From Fulvivirga ligni (GTDB taxonomy: Bacteria; Bacteroidota; Bacteroidia; Cytophagales; Cyclobacteriaceae): a DNA stretch of 64,000 nucleotides. The notes beneath the pieces are model-generated. The model was not told the DNA's origin. It saw nothing but the letters and a program-made list of their open reading frames with translations, and made no database searches. The position numbers and the translations under genes are program-made. The stretch's first letter is position 1, and the number at the start of each line of letters is the position of its first letter. The stretch spans positions 2,771,001 to 2,835,000 of the forward strand of contig NZ_CP089979.1 in NCBI RefSeq assembly GCF_021389935.1, given 5' to 3'. Shown piece after piece: positions 1 to 7,691 of the stretch.

Positions 1-186
1 TGGGAAGATCACAGAATAGTTTTATCAAGAAGCAGAAAGAGAAAAAGAAAGAAATGAAAAAAAAAGGCAAAAATGGAAAAGAAGAAAGAGAGGCAAGAGA
101 ATAACCTTAAAGGAGCCGAACTTTCAGAAATGATTGCCTATGTAGACGATTATGGAAATATTGTTGACTCACCACCGGAAGATTAA
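1..186 (+). pseudogene. Small basic cold-shock-associated protein, frameshifted at an A9 tract
   Basis: The window opens one base into an apparent ATG, and the frame reads GRSQNSFIKKQKEKKK before stopping at 102-104. The acidic C-terminus that I associate with this Bacteroidetes family (EMIAYVDDYGNIVDSPPED) lies in another frame and ends at 184-186. The two frames meet if one A is removed from the run of nine A at 57-65, which gives a roughly 62-residue Lys-rich protein. This kind of protein is found alone or fused ahead of a cold-shock domain in Bacteroidetes. The break could be a sequencing indel, a mutation or polymerase slippage. Family assignment is from memory. Confidence 0.6.
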
Positions 187-502
187 CCTTCAGAAGGTTA
201 GGGGAGGTGCAGTCATCATTTGTGCATCAAATTAGGATAAGAATTTAATTAGATCTAACTTCGTGGCATAGTTGAAGAGTAATAATCAATTGTTCAATTC
301 CCACAGGTTTTAATAATGATCATTGCACCTCCTCTATTATTATTACCATTTTAAAAAGAATAACAATATTATCTAATACCAGAACTTAATTAACAAAGGG
401 CATGTTCTCATGCTAAATTTTAGTGGCAGATGTCATTAAGTACTTTCGAAAAGATAGTTCTTGTAGCACCCCACCTCATAATAACCAGCTTGCAAAAGCT
501 AA
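187..502. other. Non-coding stretch of about 316 bp before the desaturase
   Basis: I see no convincing gene here. A 6-bp hairpin (185-190 with 194-199) overlaps the stop codon of the preceding small gene. A long-range inverted repeat spans 199-336. Two small hairpins lie at about 406-419 (GCATG/CATGC) and 487-500 (AGCTT/AAGCT). A 37-codon ATG frame at 430-543 has no recognisable content and overlaps the desaturase N-terminal frame. TACTTTCG at 440-447 is one base off a Bacteroidetes -7 box and is the only promoter-like match I noticed. Confidence 0.6.
199..336. repeat. Long-range inverted repeat, possible structured RNA
   Basis: The arms TAGGGGAGGTGCA (199-211) and TGCACCTCCTCTA (324-336) pair over 13 positions with one G-U. 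An inner helix ATCATT (215-220) with AATGAT (315-320) continues the stem. The enclosed ~94 nt can form minor pairings such as TGTG (221-224) with CACA. On the plus strand the 3' arm is followed by T-rich sequence. This would suit a ~140-nt stable RNA closed by a terminal stem, or a folded element between two transcripts. I do not recognise an RNA family. Confidence 0.4.
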
Positions 503-634
503 ATAATCAATATCACAATTATCAAAAAGCCCAAATTCTCTAATACCTCCGGCCCAGGCTTCGCACAAACTTTACGTTCCAGGGTTCAAGATTATTTCAA
601 AAGTAATGGAGTAAGTCAGTACGGTAATCACCGA

Positions 635-1642
635 ATGGTTTTGAAAAGCATTTTCATGCTTAGTCTGTTTTTTATTCCTTTATTGATTATCAATTTGGGA
701 GTTATAAGCTCACCTTTAGTATTATTGGCTATGTACAGTCTGGCTGCTTTGGGTATGTCTGGCATTGGGATGGGCATAATGCATGATGCCTTACATGGTT
801 CATATTCTAAAAATAGAAAGGTGAACAAATACATGGGCTATACCATGAACCTTATTGGTGCTAACGCTGATATATGGAAAATTCAGCATAACGTGCTGCA
901 CCACACTTACACAAACATTGAAGATGCGGATGATGATATCAATGCACCTTTTTTTCTAAGGTTTTCTCCGCACGCTAAAAGATATAAAATTCATAGATTT
1001 CAGCATTTATACATTTGGTTTTTTTATGGCTTATCCACCTTATCTTGGGTAACGGTGAAAGACTTTTTAAGAATGTCAAGATACAGGAAAATGGGATTTT
1101 TTGGTTCTAAAAAAGAATATAGAACCATGGTGCTGAAGGTCATAGCCTGGAAAATACTTTATTATTCTTATGTGTTGGTAATACCTATGATTATGCTGCC
1201 ATTGGCACCGTGGTTGATCATTTTAGGTTTTTTGATCATGCATTTTATTACTGGAGTATTAATTACTACTGTTTTCCAGACAGCACATGTAATGCCTGGG
1301 GTTGATTTTCCGTTGCCTGATGAAAATGGTATAATAGGAAGTGACTGGTTTGTTCATCAAATGGCTACCACCAGCAATTTTTCTCCAAAGAGCAGATTTT
1401 TTTCATGGTTGATAGGTGGGTTAAACTATCAGATAGAGCATCATTTGCTGCCTAATATCAGCCACGTACATTATAAAAATATATCTAAAATAGTGGCAGA
1501 AACAGCTAAAGAGTATGGGATACCCTATAATACCCAAAAGACCTTTGTTGAAGCTGTCTGGGAGCACGTAAGAATGCTCAGACGCCTGGGGAAGGTAGAA
1601 ATGATTCCTATTAAAGCTACTCAAAATACTCCCTTAAGGTAA
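635..1642 (+). CDS. Fatty acid desaturase (acyl-lipid/acyl-CoA type)
   Basis: This is a membrane di-iron desaturase that inserts double bonds in fatty acyl chains. The three histidine boxes are present: HDALHG near residue 50, HNVLHHTYTN near residue 88, and QIEHHLLP near residue 268. Two paired hydrophobic blocks give the usual four-helix topology. The first ATG is at 635, but the same frame stays open back to 503 and encodes a typical desaturase N-terminus (KKPKFSNTSGPGFAQTLRSR and onward). No ATG, GTG or TTG lies in that extension, so translation may start at ATT 518 or ATC 521. The 635 start would drop about 40 conserved residues. A 9-bp hairpin follows the stop. Confidence 0.9.
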   Translation: MVLKSIFMLSLFFIPLLIINLGVISSPLVLLAMYSLAALGMSGIGMGIMHDALHGSYSKNRKVNKYMGYTMNLIGANADIWKIQHNVLHHTYTNIEDADDDINAPFFLRFSPHAKRYKIHRFQHLYIWFFYGLSTLSWVTVKDFLRMSRYRKMGFFGSKKEYRTMVLKVIAWKILYYSYVLVIPMIMLPLAPWLIILGFLIMHFITGVLITTVFQTAHVMPGVDFPLPDENGIIGSDWFVHQMATTSNFSPKSRFFSWLIGGLNYQIEHHLLPNISHVHYKNISKIVAETAKEYGIPYNTQKTFVEAVWEHVRMLRRLGKVEMIPIKATQNTPLR

Positions 1643-1645
1643 CAT

Positions 1646-1676
1646 GTCAACCTTGAATTCCAATCCTAAGGTTGAC
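1646..1676. terminator. Hairpin after the desaturase, no clear T-run
   Basis: GTCAACCTT (1646-1654) pairs perfectly with AAGGTTGAC (1668-1676) across a 13-nt loop. It begins just after the desaturase stop and ends 18 nt before the helicase start. There is no T-tract, so it may attenuate transcription or stabilise the 3' end rather than terminate cleanly. Confidence 0.35.
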
Positions 1677-1694
1677 TATTGACAAAAACATTAT

Positions 1695-2924
1695 ATGAAT
1701 AACATAAAAACAAAAAAGAAAAGAAGTGGTAGTAACCCTTCTTTTAACAAGTCCAATAGAGGTGGTTCGGGCAGAAGACAGCCCAGAAAAAAGGCCGTTT
1801 CTACTTTGGACCCTAACTTACTTATAAAAAAGGCCGTAAAAGTAGAGGAAGAGGAGTATGTGCCTACCCGAACTTTTGATGATATGCCTTTAGATGTGAA
1901 CCTTAAGGCAAATATTTTCGATAAAGGCTTTAGGTTTCCAACCAAAATACAAGACGAAACATTAGAGGCATTACTTGAAGGGACTGATCTTATTGGTGTG
2001 GCCAATACAGGTACCGGAAAAACAGGTGCTTTTTTGATACCCATAATCAATCAGATGTTAAGCAATCGTAAGTCTTCTAAGGCCCTTATTGTGGTGCCTA
2101 CCAGAGAGCTTGCTTTGCAGGTAGAGGAGGAGTTTAAATCACTTAGTCATAGACTAGGGTTATATGCTGCTTGTTTTATCGGTGGAACTAATTTGGGTAG
2201 AGATATGATGCGTTTGCGCAAAAGAAATCATATCATCATTGGTACCCCGGGTAGATTGATGGATTTAGTGGGTAGAGATGCTCTTAGAATGGATGACATC
2301 AACACGCTAGTGCTAGATGAATTTGATCGCATGCTTGACATGGGCTTTGTGAATGACATCAAGAGAATGGTGAAGCTGATGAGCAGAAGAAATCATACCA
2401 TGCTTTTCTCTGCCACTGTGGATGATACTCAGAAGGCTCTGATTGATACATTGCTCAATAATCCTGTAGAGGTGAAGGTGAGTAGCGGAAAAACTACGAA
2501 CGAAAATATTGATCAGGATATCATTAGAGTAGCCGAAGGAGAGGATAAATTTCAGATGCTACTTGACTTGGTTTCTGGAGAGGATTTTCAGAAGGTAATA
2601 GTATTTGCCGAGACTAAAAGGATGGCAGATAAAATAGCCAAAAAGCTTAATCAATCTGGTGTGAAATCTGACCAGATACATGGTAATAAGTCTCAAAATT
2701 ATAGACAGAATGCCTTAAACAGATTCAAAAATGGGCAGGTGAAGATTTTGGTGGCTACTGATGTAGCGGCCAGAGGAATCGATGTTACGGACGTAACGCA
2801 CGTGATTAACTATCAGCTGCCATTAAACTTTGATAGCTACGTTCATAGAATAGGAAGAACAGGACGTGGTGGAAAAGTAGGAAAGGCTTACACTTTTGTG
2901 GATGAAGCCGATAATAAACAATGA
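1695..2924 (+). CDS. DEAD-box ATP-dependent RNA helicase (RhlE/CsdA-like)
   Basis: This enzyme unwinds RNA duplexes using ATP. After a basic, Ser/Gly/Arg-rich N-terminus of about 60 residues, the helicase motifs appear in order: Q motif (GFRFPTKIQ), motif I (NTGTGKT), PTRELALQV, TPGR, motif II as DEFD, SAT, ATDVAARGID and HRIGRTGR. Motif II has Phe in place of the usual Ala; I believe this variant is common in Bacteroidetes members. At 409 residues it is a minimal two-domain core with little C-terminal tail. A cold-shock protein gene follows after 22 nt, so the pair probably acts together in RNA remodelling at low temperature. Confidence 0.93.
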   Translation: MNNIKTKKKRSGSNPSFNKSNRGGSGRRQPRKKAVSTLDPNLLIKKAVKVEEEEYVPTRTFDDMPLDVNLKANIFDKGFRFPTKIQDETLEALLEGTDLIGVANTGTGKTGAFLIPIINQMLSNRKSSKALIVVPTRELALQVEEEFKSLSHRLGLYAACFIGGTNLGRDMMRLRKRNHIIIGTPGRLMDLVGRDALRMDDINTLVLDEFDRMLDMGFVNDIKRMVKLMSRRNHTMLFSATVDDTQKALIDTLLNNPVEVKVSSGKTTNENIDQDIIRVAEGEDKFQMLLDLVSGEDFQKVIVFAETKRMADKIAKKLNQSGVKSDQIHGNKSQNYRQNALNRFKNGQVKILVATDVAARGIDVTDVTHVINYQLPLNFDSYVHRIGRTGRGGKVGKAYTFVDEADNKQ

Positions 2925-2946
2925 ATAATTACTAACAATTAATATT

Positions 2947-3141
2947 ATGCAAGAAGGAACAGTAAAATTCTTTAATAACACCAAAGGTTTTGGTTTTATT
3001 AAGCCATCAGATTCAGGTGACGATATCTTTGTACACGAAAGTGGACTTATCGATGAGATCCGTGAAAATGATAAAGTAAGATTCGAAGTTGAAAGAGGCC
3101 GTAAAGGTATGAATGCAGTAAACGTAGAAGTGATAGACTAA
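2947..3141 (+). CDS. Cold-shock protein, single CSD
   Basis: This 64-residue protein is one cold-shock domain, an OB fold that binds single-stranded RNA and DNA. RNP1 is visible as KGFGFI at residues 14-19 and RNP2 as DIFVH around residues 26-30. The length matches CspA-type proteins. It lies 22 nt after the DEAD-box helicase on the same strand and is followed by a strong bidirectional terminator, so the two genes are likely co-transcribed. CSD proteins typically act as RNA chaperones. Confidence 0.95.
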   Translation: MQEGTVKFFNNTKGFGFIKPSDSGDDIFVHESGLIDEIRENDKVRFEVERGRKGMNAVNVEVID

Positions 3142-3164
3142 TCGTTTACCGTTACAAAAAACGA

Positions 3165-3196
3165 AGGCTGTTCTTTGAGTAGAGCAGCCTTTTTTT
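3165..3196. terminator. Bidirectional rho-independent terminator
   Basis: AGGCTGTTCT (3165-3174) pairs with AGAGCAGCCT (3181-3190) with one G-U, around a 6-nt loop. T-runs flank both sides (T6 on plus, and A6 at 3156-3161 giving T6 on minus). It separates the plus-strand cold-shock gene from the convergent lipoprotein gene ending at 3199. Confidence 0.85.
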
Positions 3197-3198
3197 GT

Positions 3199-3630
3199 TT
3201 ATTTAATTCTGATGTATTGAATGCTAGACTTTAGAGGGTCTTTACCATCCTTGGAAAGGCCTATTGTGTCTTTATCAATAAAAATGGCAGAAAGCTCTGT
3301 TGATGAGCTTAGTCCATAAAGTCCAAACAGTTCTCTGGCGATTTTCTTTTCTGTGAACTTAAACTTATAGTTAGAAGATCTGCTGATTTCAGACACCCAA
3401 ACATCGCCTTCTTCAGCAAACATTTGAATGTATTTGTTGTCATTGAGTTTGGTTATGGTTCCGGTTAATGCACCCTCACTTTCTGTTATGGTTATTTCCA
3501 TACCTTCAAACATGGATCGTCCTTTCAATGACCATTTGCCTGCAAACTGCTCTAGGGGAACCTTATCGTATTGACCATTACAGCCTGCAAACAGTATTGA
3601 GATGATGAATATTGGAAATAGTTTTTTCAT
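3199..3630 (-). CDS. Hypothetical lipoprotein
   Basis: This is a 143-residue protein with a lipoprotein signal peptide: hydrophobic residues 4-15 and lipobox LFAGC with the acylated Cys at residue 16. The rest is alternating beta-type sequence (KWSLKGRSMFEGMEITI, then GTITKLND) that resembles small lipocalin-like or DUF-type barrels. I do not recognise the family. It is monocistronic between a terminator and menE, and probably sits in the periplasm or outer membrane. Confidence 0.7.
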   Translation of the reverse strand: MKKLFPIFIISILFAGCNGQYDKVPLEQFAGKWSLKGRSMFEGMEITITESEGALTGTITKLNDNKYIQMFAEEGDVWVSEISRSSNYKFKFTEKKIARELFGLYGLSSSTELSAIFIDKDTIGLSKDGKDPLKSSIQYIRIK

Positions 3631-3674
3631 ATTTAGTGGATTGAATGGCGAATCTAAGGAATGATTGTTGGAAA

Positions 3675-4742
3675 TTAAAGCAACTCTAAAGTCTCTCTTC
3701 TATTCACCTTGCCAGTCTTGGTCTCCATGAATTCTTTGACATAATACACCTCTTTAGGTAGTTCATATTTGGTTAGCTGTGTTTTGGCTTGGGATAAAAA
3801 GGTGTTTTCGGCATCTAAAACGGAAGATGATTCTATGATCATGACCACTTTCTTTCCTAGTGTATCATCATCTAACCCTGAAATGAAGAAGCGATTGTTG
3901 ATCTCTAAATTTTCGAATATTTTCTCAAATACTCGTTCTACCTTTTCACTCTGTACTTTTATTCCCCCGCTATTAATCACATTGTCTATTCTGCCAAGCC
4001 ATTCGAAGCTGTGACTAGTTTTCAGATCAACGCTGTCATTAGTAATGATGGTTTCATGATTGGTTACTACAGAATTAATGGTCAGGCAGCCTCTTTCATC
4101 TAATCCGAGCTGCACCTCATCAAAAGCGTTGTAGAGATTACTGGAATCACTGCCGTTAAGCTTTTTTAAGGCGATATGAGAGACTGTTTCCGTCATACCA
4201 TATGTAGAGAAGGTTGGAACGGTTAAGGCGCTAATTTTGCGCTCTAACGATTTGCTTACTGGTGCTCCTCCCACAATGATAGACTTCATTTTATTTAAAA
4301 GGTCTTTTGTAGCAGCATTTTGAAGAATAGTCTCTACTTGCAATGGTACCAGAGCTGCGAAATCAGGTTGTATGCTTATGTCACTTAGCGGATTGGAACC
4401 AGGGTTTACTGCCCAGATAGTCATATCATGCATCAAAGCCCTTACCAGCATCATTTTTCCTGCGATATAGGCGGTGTCTAAACATACTAGTGCGGTGCCG
4501 TGAGCGATGCCCAGTGCCTTCATAGTCATTTTTGCACTGGCTTCCATCTGGCTTCTTAAAACCGATATGATTTTGGGCTTTCCGGTAGAACCTGAAGTTT
4601 GCATACTAAAGCTTTGGGCGTCGGAGAGCCACTCATCTATGAACCGTACTGTACTTTCTTCAAATGGGTTAGAAATAGTAAAGGTCCCGAGCTGCCCCGG
4701 GACCAATTCTTTTCCATTGATAAATATCTGTGAATTTGTCAA
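3675..4742 (-). CDS. menE: o-succinylbenzoate--CoA ligase (MenE-like AMP-binding enzyme)
   Basis: This member of the adenylate-forming family would activate o-succinylbenzoate with ATP and CoA in menaquinone synthesis. The P-loop-like AMP-binding motif TSGSTGKPK is at about residues 49-57, STYGMTET around residue 180, and the C-terminal catalytic Lys region ETKTGKVNRRE at the end. At 355 residues it is short for the superfamily, as in other Bacteroidetes MenE. The start is TTG at 4742, overlapping the upstream stop as TTGA, which suggests translational coupling. The specific function is inferred from the menF-D-B and menC genes nearby. Confidence 0.85.
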   Translation of the reverse strand: MTNSQIFINGKELVPGQLGTFTISNPFEESTVRFIDEWLSDAQSFSMQTSGSTGKPKIISVLRSQMEASAKMTMKALGIAHGTALVCLDTAYIAGKMMLVRALMHDMTIWAVNPGSNPLSDISIQPDFAALVPLQVETILQNAATKDLLNKMKSIIVGGAPVSKSLERKISALTVPTFSTYGMTETVSHIALKKLNGSDSSNLYNAFDEVQLGLDERGCLTINSVVTNHETIITNDSVDLKTSHSFEWLGRIDNVINSGGIKVQSEKVERVFEKIFENLEINNRFFISGLDDDTLGKKVVMIIESSSVLDAENTFLSQAKTQLTKYELPKEVYYVKEFMETKTGKVNRRETLELL

Positions 4743-5101
4743 AGTGTATTTAAATCTCTTTCTAATCTGTCAAGGATAAATTCCTCCATTTCCGTTTTTC
4801 CGCATACTTCAGCTACCTTTCTTGCTACGGTGAGGGTTTTCTTTTTTAACTCAGGGGTTAGGTGACTTTTGTAAAGTTTGAATTCATGAATAGCCTCATT
4901 GTAAGCATGATCAATGCTGGGGTGAAGCTTTTCATCCAATATTTCAAACCTACTCTCAGCTGCCCATGCATCCATACTAAGTTCAGCTTCAACTATCTCC
5001 ATAAAAGCCTTTTTCTCTTCAAGGCTTAGTCCTTTACTGGCCTTGGCTATCACGTAGGCTAATTCGCCAATGGCTCTATGTATTTCCCTGAGTTCAAACA
5101 T
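4739..5101 (-). CDS. Hypothetical helical protein coupled to menE
   Basis: This 120-residue protein has no signal peptide and appears all-helical (EIHRAIGELAYVIAKASKGL at the N-terminus, then long Glu/Lys-rich helices). It loosely recalls TerB-type helical proteins, but I cannot assign it. Its ATG overlaps the stop of the metalloprotease as TAATG at 5101, and its own stop overlaps the menE start as TTGA. The three genes therefore form a tightly coupled unit. Confidence 0.75.
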   Translation of the reverse strand: MFELREIHRAIGELAYVIAKASKGLSLEEKKAFMEIVEAELSMDAWAAESRFEILDEKLHPSIDHAYNEAIHEFKLYKSHLTPELKKKTLTVARKVAEVCGKTEMEEFILDRLERDLNTL

Positions 5102-7554
5102 TATCCTTTAGGGTTAAGAATAAGATCAATGCGTGCTTCAAGGTCTTTTAGGTGGTATGAAGACATGCGATCACTTATTCGGCTTCTTCTAATTTTGTTC
5201 TTTAAATCTACTAATTTTCCTCTTGCTAAAGAACGAATATCTGATTCATCTGCATCTACTTCTGTTCTTACTACATAAGATCTATATCTGGCAGGAATAG
5301 GAGATTGGCTACCTGTCATCAAATACTCAAGCCTCTCTACATAAGACTTTTGAAGATCTCTTCTATATGGATCGATCTTGCTGTTTCTTGCTAGTTCTGA
5401 GAATAAGCCGTTTTGTAGCTCATCCATAATATTAAGAGAAGTATAAGTTTTGCTGCCCATGAAGGCTTCAGCCTCAGACAATCTTTGTAGTACTTCAAAG
5501 CTTAATAGGCTGTTTAAATGTCTGGATTGCAATGACTTAACTCTGATTAGGGCTCCTGCGTGCTCTATTCTCCTTAAAAGATCTTCGCTTACCAGCCAAT
5601 CAGGAGTAGTGAAAGCTTTGTCTAAAAGAAATGTCATAGCGCGTTGCTGATCTTTCTTGCTTACTGGCTGGTAGATAGGGCCTGTTGATTCTGAAGTTTT
5701 TAAGGTTTCAGTAACACCGCCAACATTGCGTACTACATGTCCTATATATCGGCTCCATACACCAACAAGTTCTCCGTAAAGCTCTTTTAAATCAGTATAG
5801 TCCTCACCGTCTTTAGTGGTCCAATCAATGAGGTTTTTGCTTACAATCTTTAGGTTGCTTAGTCCGTATTCGCTAGCCTTAACCGGGTCATCTCCTATAC
5901 CCTCAGTTTGGGAAGTAGGGTCAAAGCCACCACTGCCGCTTCCAAACAGGTATCTTGCATCACCTTCTTTTTCCTTTATCCATTTGCTAAGTGTTGGCTT
6001 TTCTGCATCTGCACTATTTGCTTCTGGGATATAACGATAACCCCAATTGATAGCATAGTGATCGTAGGGGCCAATCTGTCTGATGAATCTAATGTTCTCA
6101 TCACCCGGTTGAGCTACGTAATTATATCTGGCGTAGTCCATCAAAGTGGTGGCAATACCATATTTCTGAGTAAAAGTGCCAGATCTCAATGAATCTACAG
6201 GATAGGCACTGCTGGCTTTCATGTTATGAGGTAAGCCCAGGGCATGGCCTATTTCGTGGGCAATTACCATTTTCATCATTTCTCCTATTTCTTCATCAGG
6301 AGTGTCCAACGATCTTGCCTTTGGATTAGCTGCGCCAGTTTCCAGTAAGTATCTGTTTCTGTAGGATCTTAAATGGTTATGGAACCAGATGATGTCACTC
6401 TCTATGATTTCACCAGATCTGGGGTCTGATGTGCTTGGGCCAATGGCATTTCTGGTGGTGCTGGCTACATATCTTACTATGGAATATCTCACATCTTCAG
6501 GGCTGAAGTCAGGATCCTCTTCGGCTGTAGGGGCTTCTTTAGCTATAATGGCGTTTTTGAAACCAGCTGTTTCAAAGCATTCCTGCCAGCTCTCTATTCC
6601 AGCAATAAAGTACTTTCTCCATTTTTCTGGTGTTGCAGGGTCCAGATAATACACAATAGGTTTTACTGGCTCCACCAATTCTCCTCTGGCATAAGCTTCC
6701 GGATCTTTAGGTTCTAGTCTCCATCTTCTTATGAAGGTTTTGTCATCAGACTTCAAGGCCTCTGAACCATAGTCAATCTGACCTACAGTAAACCAACCTA
6801 CTCTGGGGTCATAAATTCTTGGCTGCATGGGCTGCTCAGGTAATAGTACCATTGACTGGCTCATTACAAGGCTAATGGCTCCAGAGTTTGAGTTAGACGG
6901 TGGCTCGTCAGCCTCATACGTCATCTCATGTTTTACCTCAATATTTTTAGGATAGCTTTTCGCTGACCTGATAAAGCTTCTGCTGCCATCCAGTCTTTTT
7001 ACTTTATACTCTCTGCGAGTGCTGCTAGATAGGGCACTGATGCTTGATACATCCTTAGTAAAGAAGTCTGTAACTTCGATTAAAACTCCGGTGCTGTCAG
7101 GGTTAGTAGCTTCTATATCAAAACTATAAAGGGTAGGCGAGTAGTTGTTAGACGCTACAGATTGATAGATCGGCAAAGTATCATTCGCTACAGCATTGTA
7201 GGAAATTGATTTTAGTAAAATCTTTTTATGGAATTTCTCCCATCTGATCAGTTGCTCACCAGTTTTGGTGCCGGCATTGACATAGCCACTGTTGAAATTA
7301 GCTCCAATTTTGCTAATTCTGCTTATTAAAAGCATGTCCTTTTCCAGCAGGCTGTCTGGGATTTCATAATATACTTTATCGTCTTTTCTATGTACGGTGA
7401 AAAGCCCGGCATCACTTTCTGTGCCTTTAGTAATGATTTTTTCATAGGCACTTTTCTCTTTCTTAGTGCCTTCCGATGCTTGCGACGCTTTTTTGGAAGT
7501 TTGGCAGCCAAATACTGCCGAAATAATAATAACTAAGGATAAAATTCTTTTCAT
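5101..7554 (-). CDS. Zinc-dependent metalloprotease lipoprotein (DUF5117/DUF4953 family)
   Basis: This 817-residue exported protein has a lipoprotein signal peptide with Cys near residue 17 (VFGC). The catalytic metzincin motif HEIGHALGLPHN is at about residues 432-443, with three zinc His and catalytic Glu. The downstream TLMDYARYNYV near residue 470 supplies the Met-turn. The long N-terminal region before the catalytic domain matches the Bacteroidetes zinc-dependent metalloprotease family carrying DUF5117/DUF5118 and DUF4953. The substrate is unknown. It is the first gene of a unit with the 120-residue protein and menE. TACCTTTC on the minus strand about 50 nt upstream is one base off a -7 box. 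Confidence 0.9.
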   Translation of the reverse strand: MKRILSLVIIISAVFGCQTSKKASQASEGTKKEKSAYEKIITKGTESDAGLFTVHRKDDKVYYEIPDSLLEKDMLLISRISKIGANFNSGYVNAGTKTGEQLIRWEKFHKKILLKSISYNAVANDTLPIYQSVASNNYSPTLYSFDIEATNPDSTGVLIEVTDFFTKDVSSISALSSSTRREYKVKRLDGSRSFIRSAKSYPKNIEVKHEMTYEADEPPSNSNSGAISLVMSQSMVLLPEQPMQPRIYDPRVGWFTVGQIDYGSEALKSDDKTFIRRWRLEPKDPEAYARGELVEPVKPIVYYLDPATPEKWRKYFIAGIESWQECFETAGFKNAIIAKEAPTAEEDPDFSPEDVRYSIVRYVASTTRNAIGPSTSDPRSGEIIESDIIWFHNHLRSYRNRYLLETGAANPKARSLDTPDEEIGEMMKMVIAHEIGHALGLPHNMKASSAYPVDSLRSGTFTQKYGIATTLMDYARYNYVAQPGDENIRFIRQIGPYDHYAINWGYRYIPEANSADAEKPTLSKWIKEKEGDARYLFGSGSGGFDPTSQTEGIGDDPVKASEYGLSNLKIVSKNLIDWTTKDGEDYTDLKELYGELVGVWSRYIGHVVRNVGGVTETLKTSESTGPIYQPVSKKDQQRAMTFLLDKAFTTPDWLVSEDLLRRIEHAGALIRVKSLQSRHLNSLLSFEVLQRLSEAEAFMGSKTYTSLNIMDELQNGLFSELARNSKIDPYRRDLQKSYVERLEYLMTGSQSPIPARYRSYVVRTEVDADESDIRSLARGKLVDLKNKIRRSRISDRMSSYHLKDLEARIDLILNPKG

Positions 7555-7638
7555 GCCCTGAATATAGGCATTAAGAATTAACCAGAGAGGCCTTTTTTGT
7601 GAAAGGTAGTATTGTTTTTTAGGGGGAGGGAGTATAAA

Positions 7639-7680
7639 TGCTGCCTCAAATTACTTTTAATGATGAATTTTGAGGCAGCA
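7639..7680 (-). terminator. Hairpin terminator after the MopE-repeat lipoprotein
   Basis: TGCTGCCTCAAA (7639-7650) pairs perfectly over 12 bp with TTTGAGGCAGCA (7669-7680), with an 18-nt loop. On the minus strand it starts 11 nt after the stop at 7692 and is followed by TTTAT, a weak T-run. Confidence 0.7.
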
Positions 7681-7691
7681 CTAATGAAATG

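Noticed and set aside
430-543. 37-codon ATG frame as a possible leader peptide
   Set aside because: It has no recognisable content, no clear promoter, and overlaps the open desaturase frame. Chance explains it.
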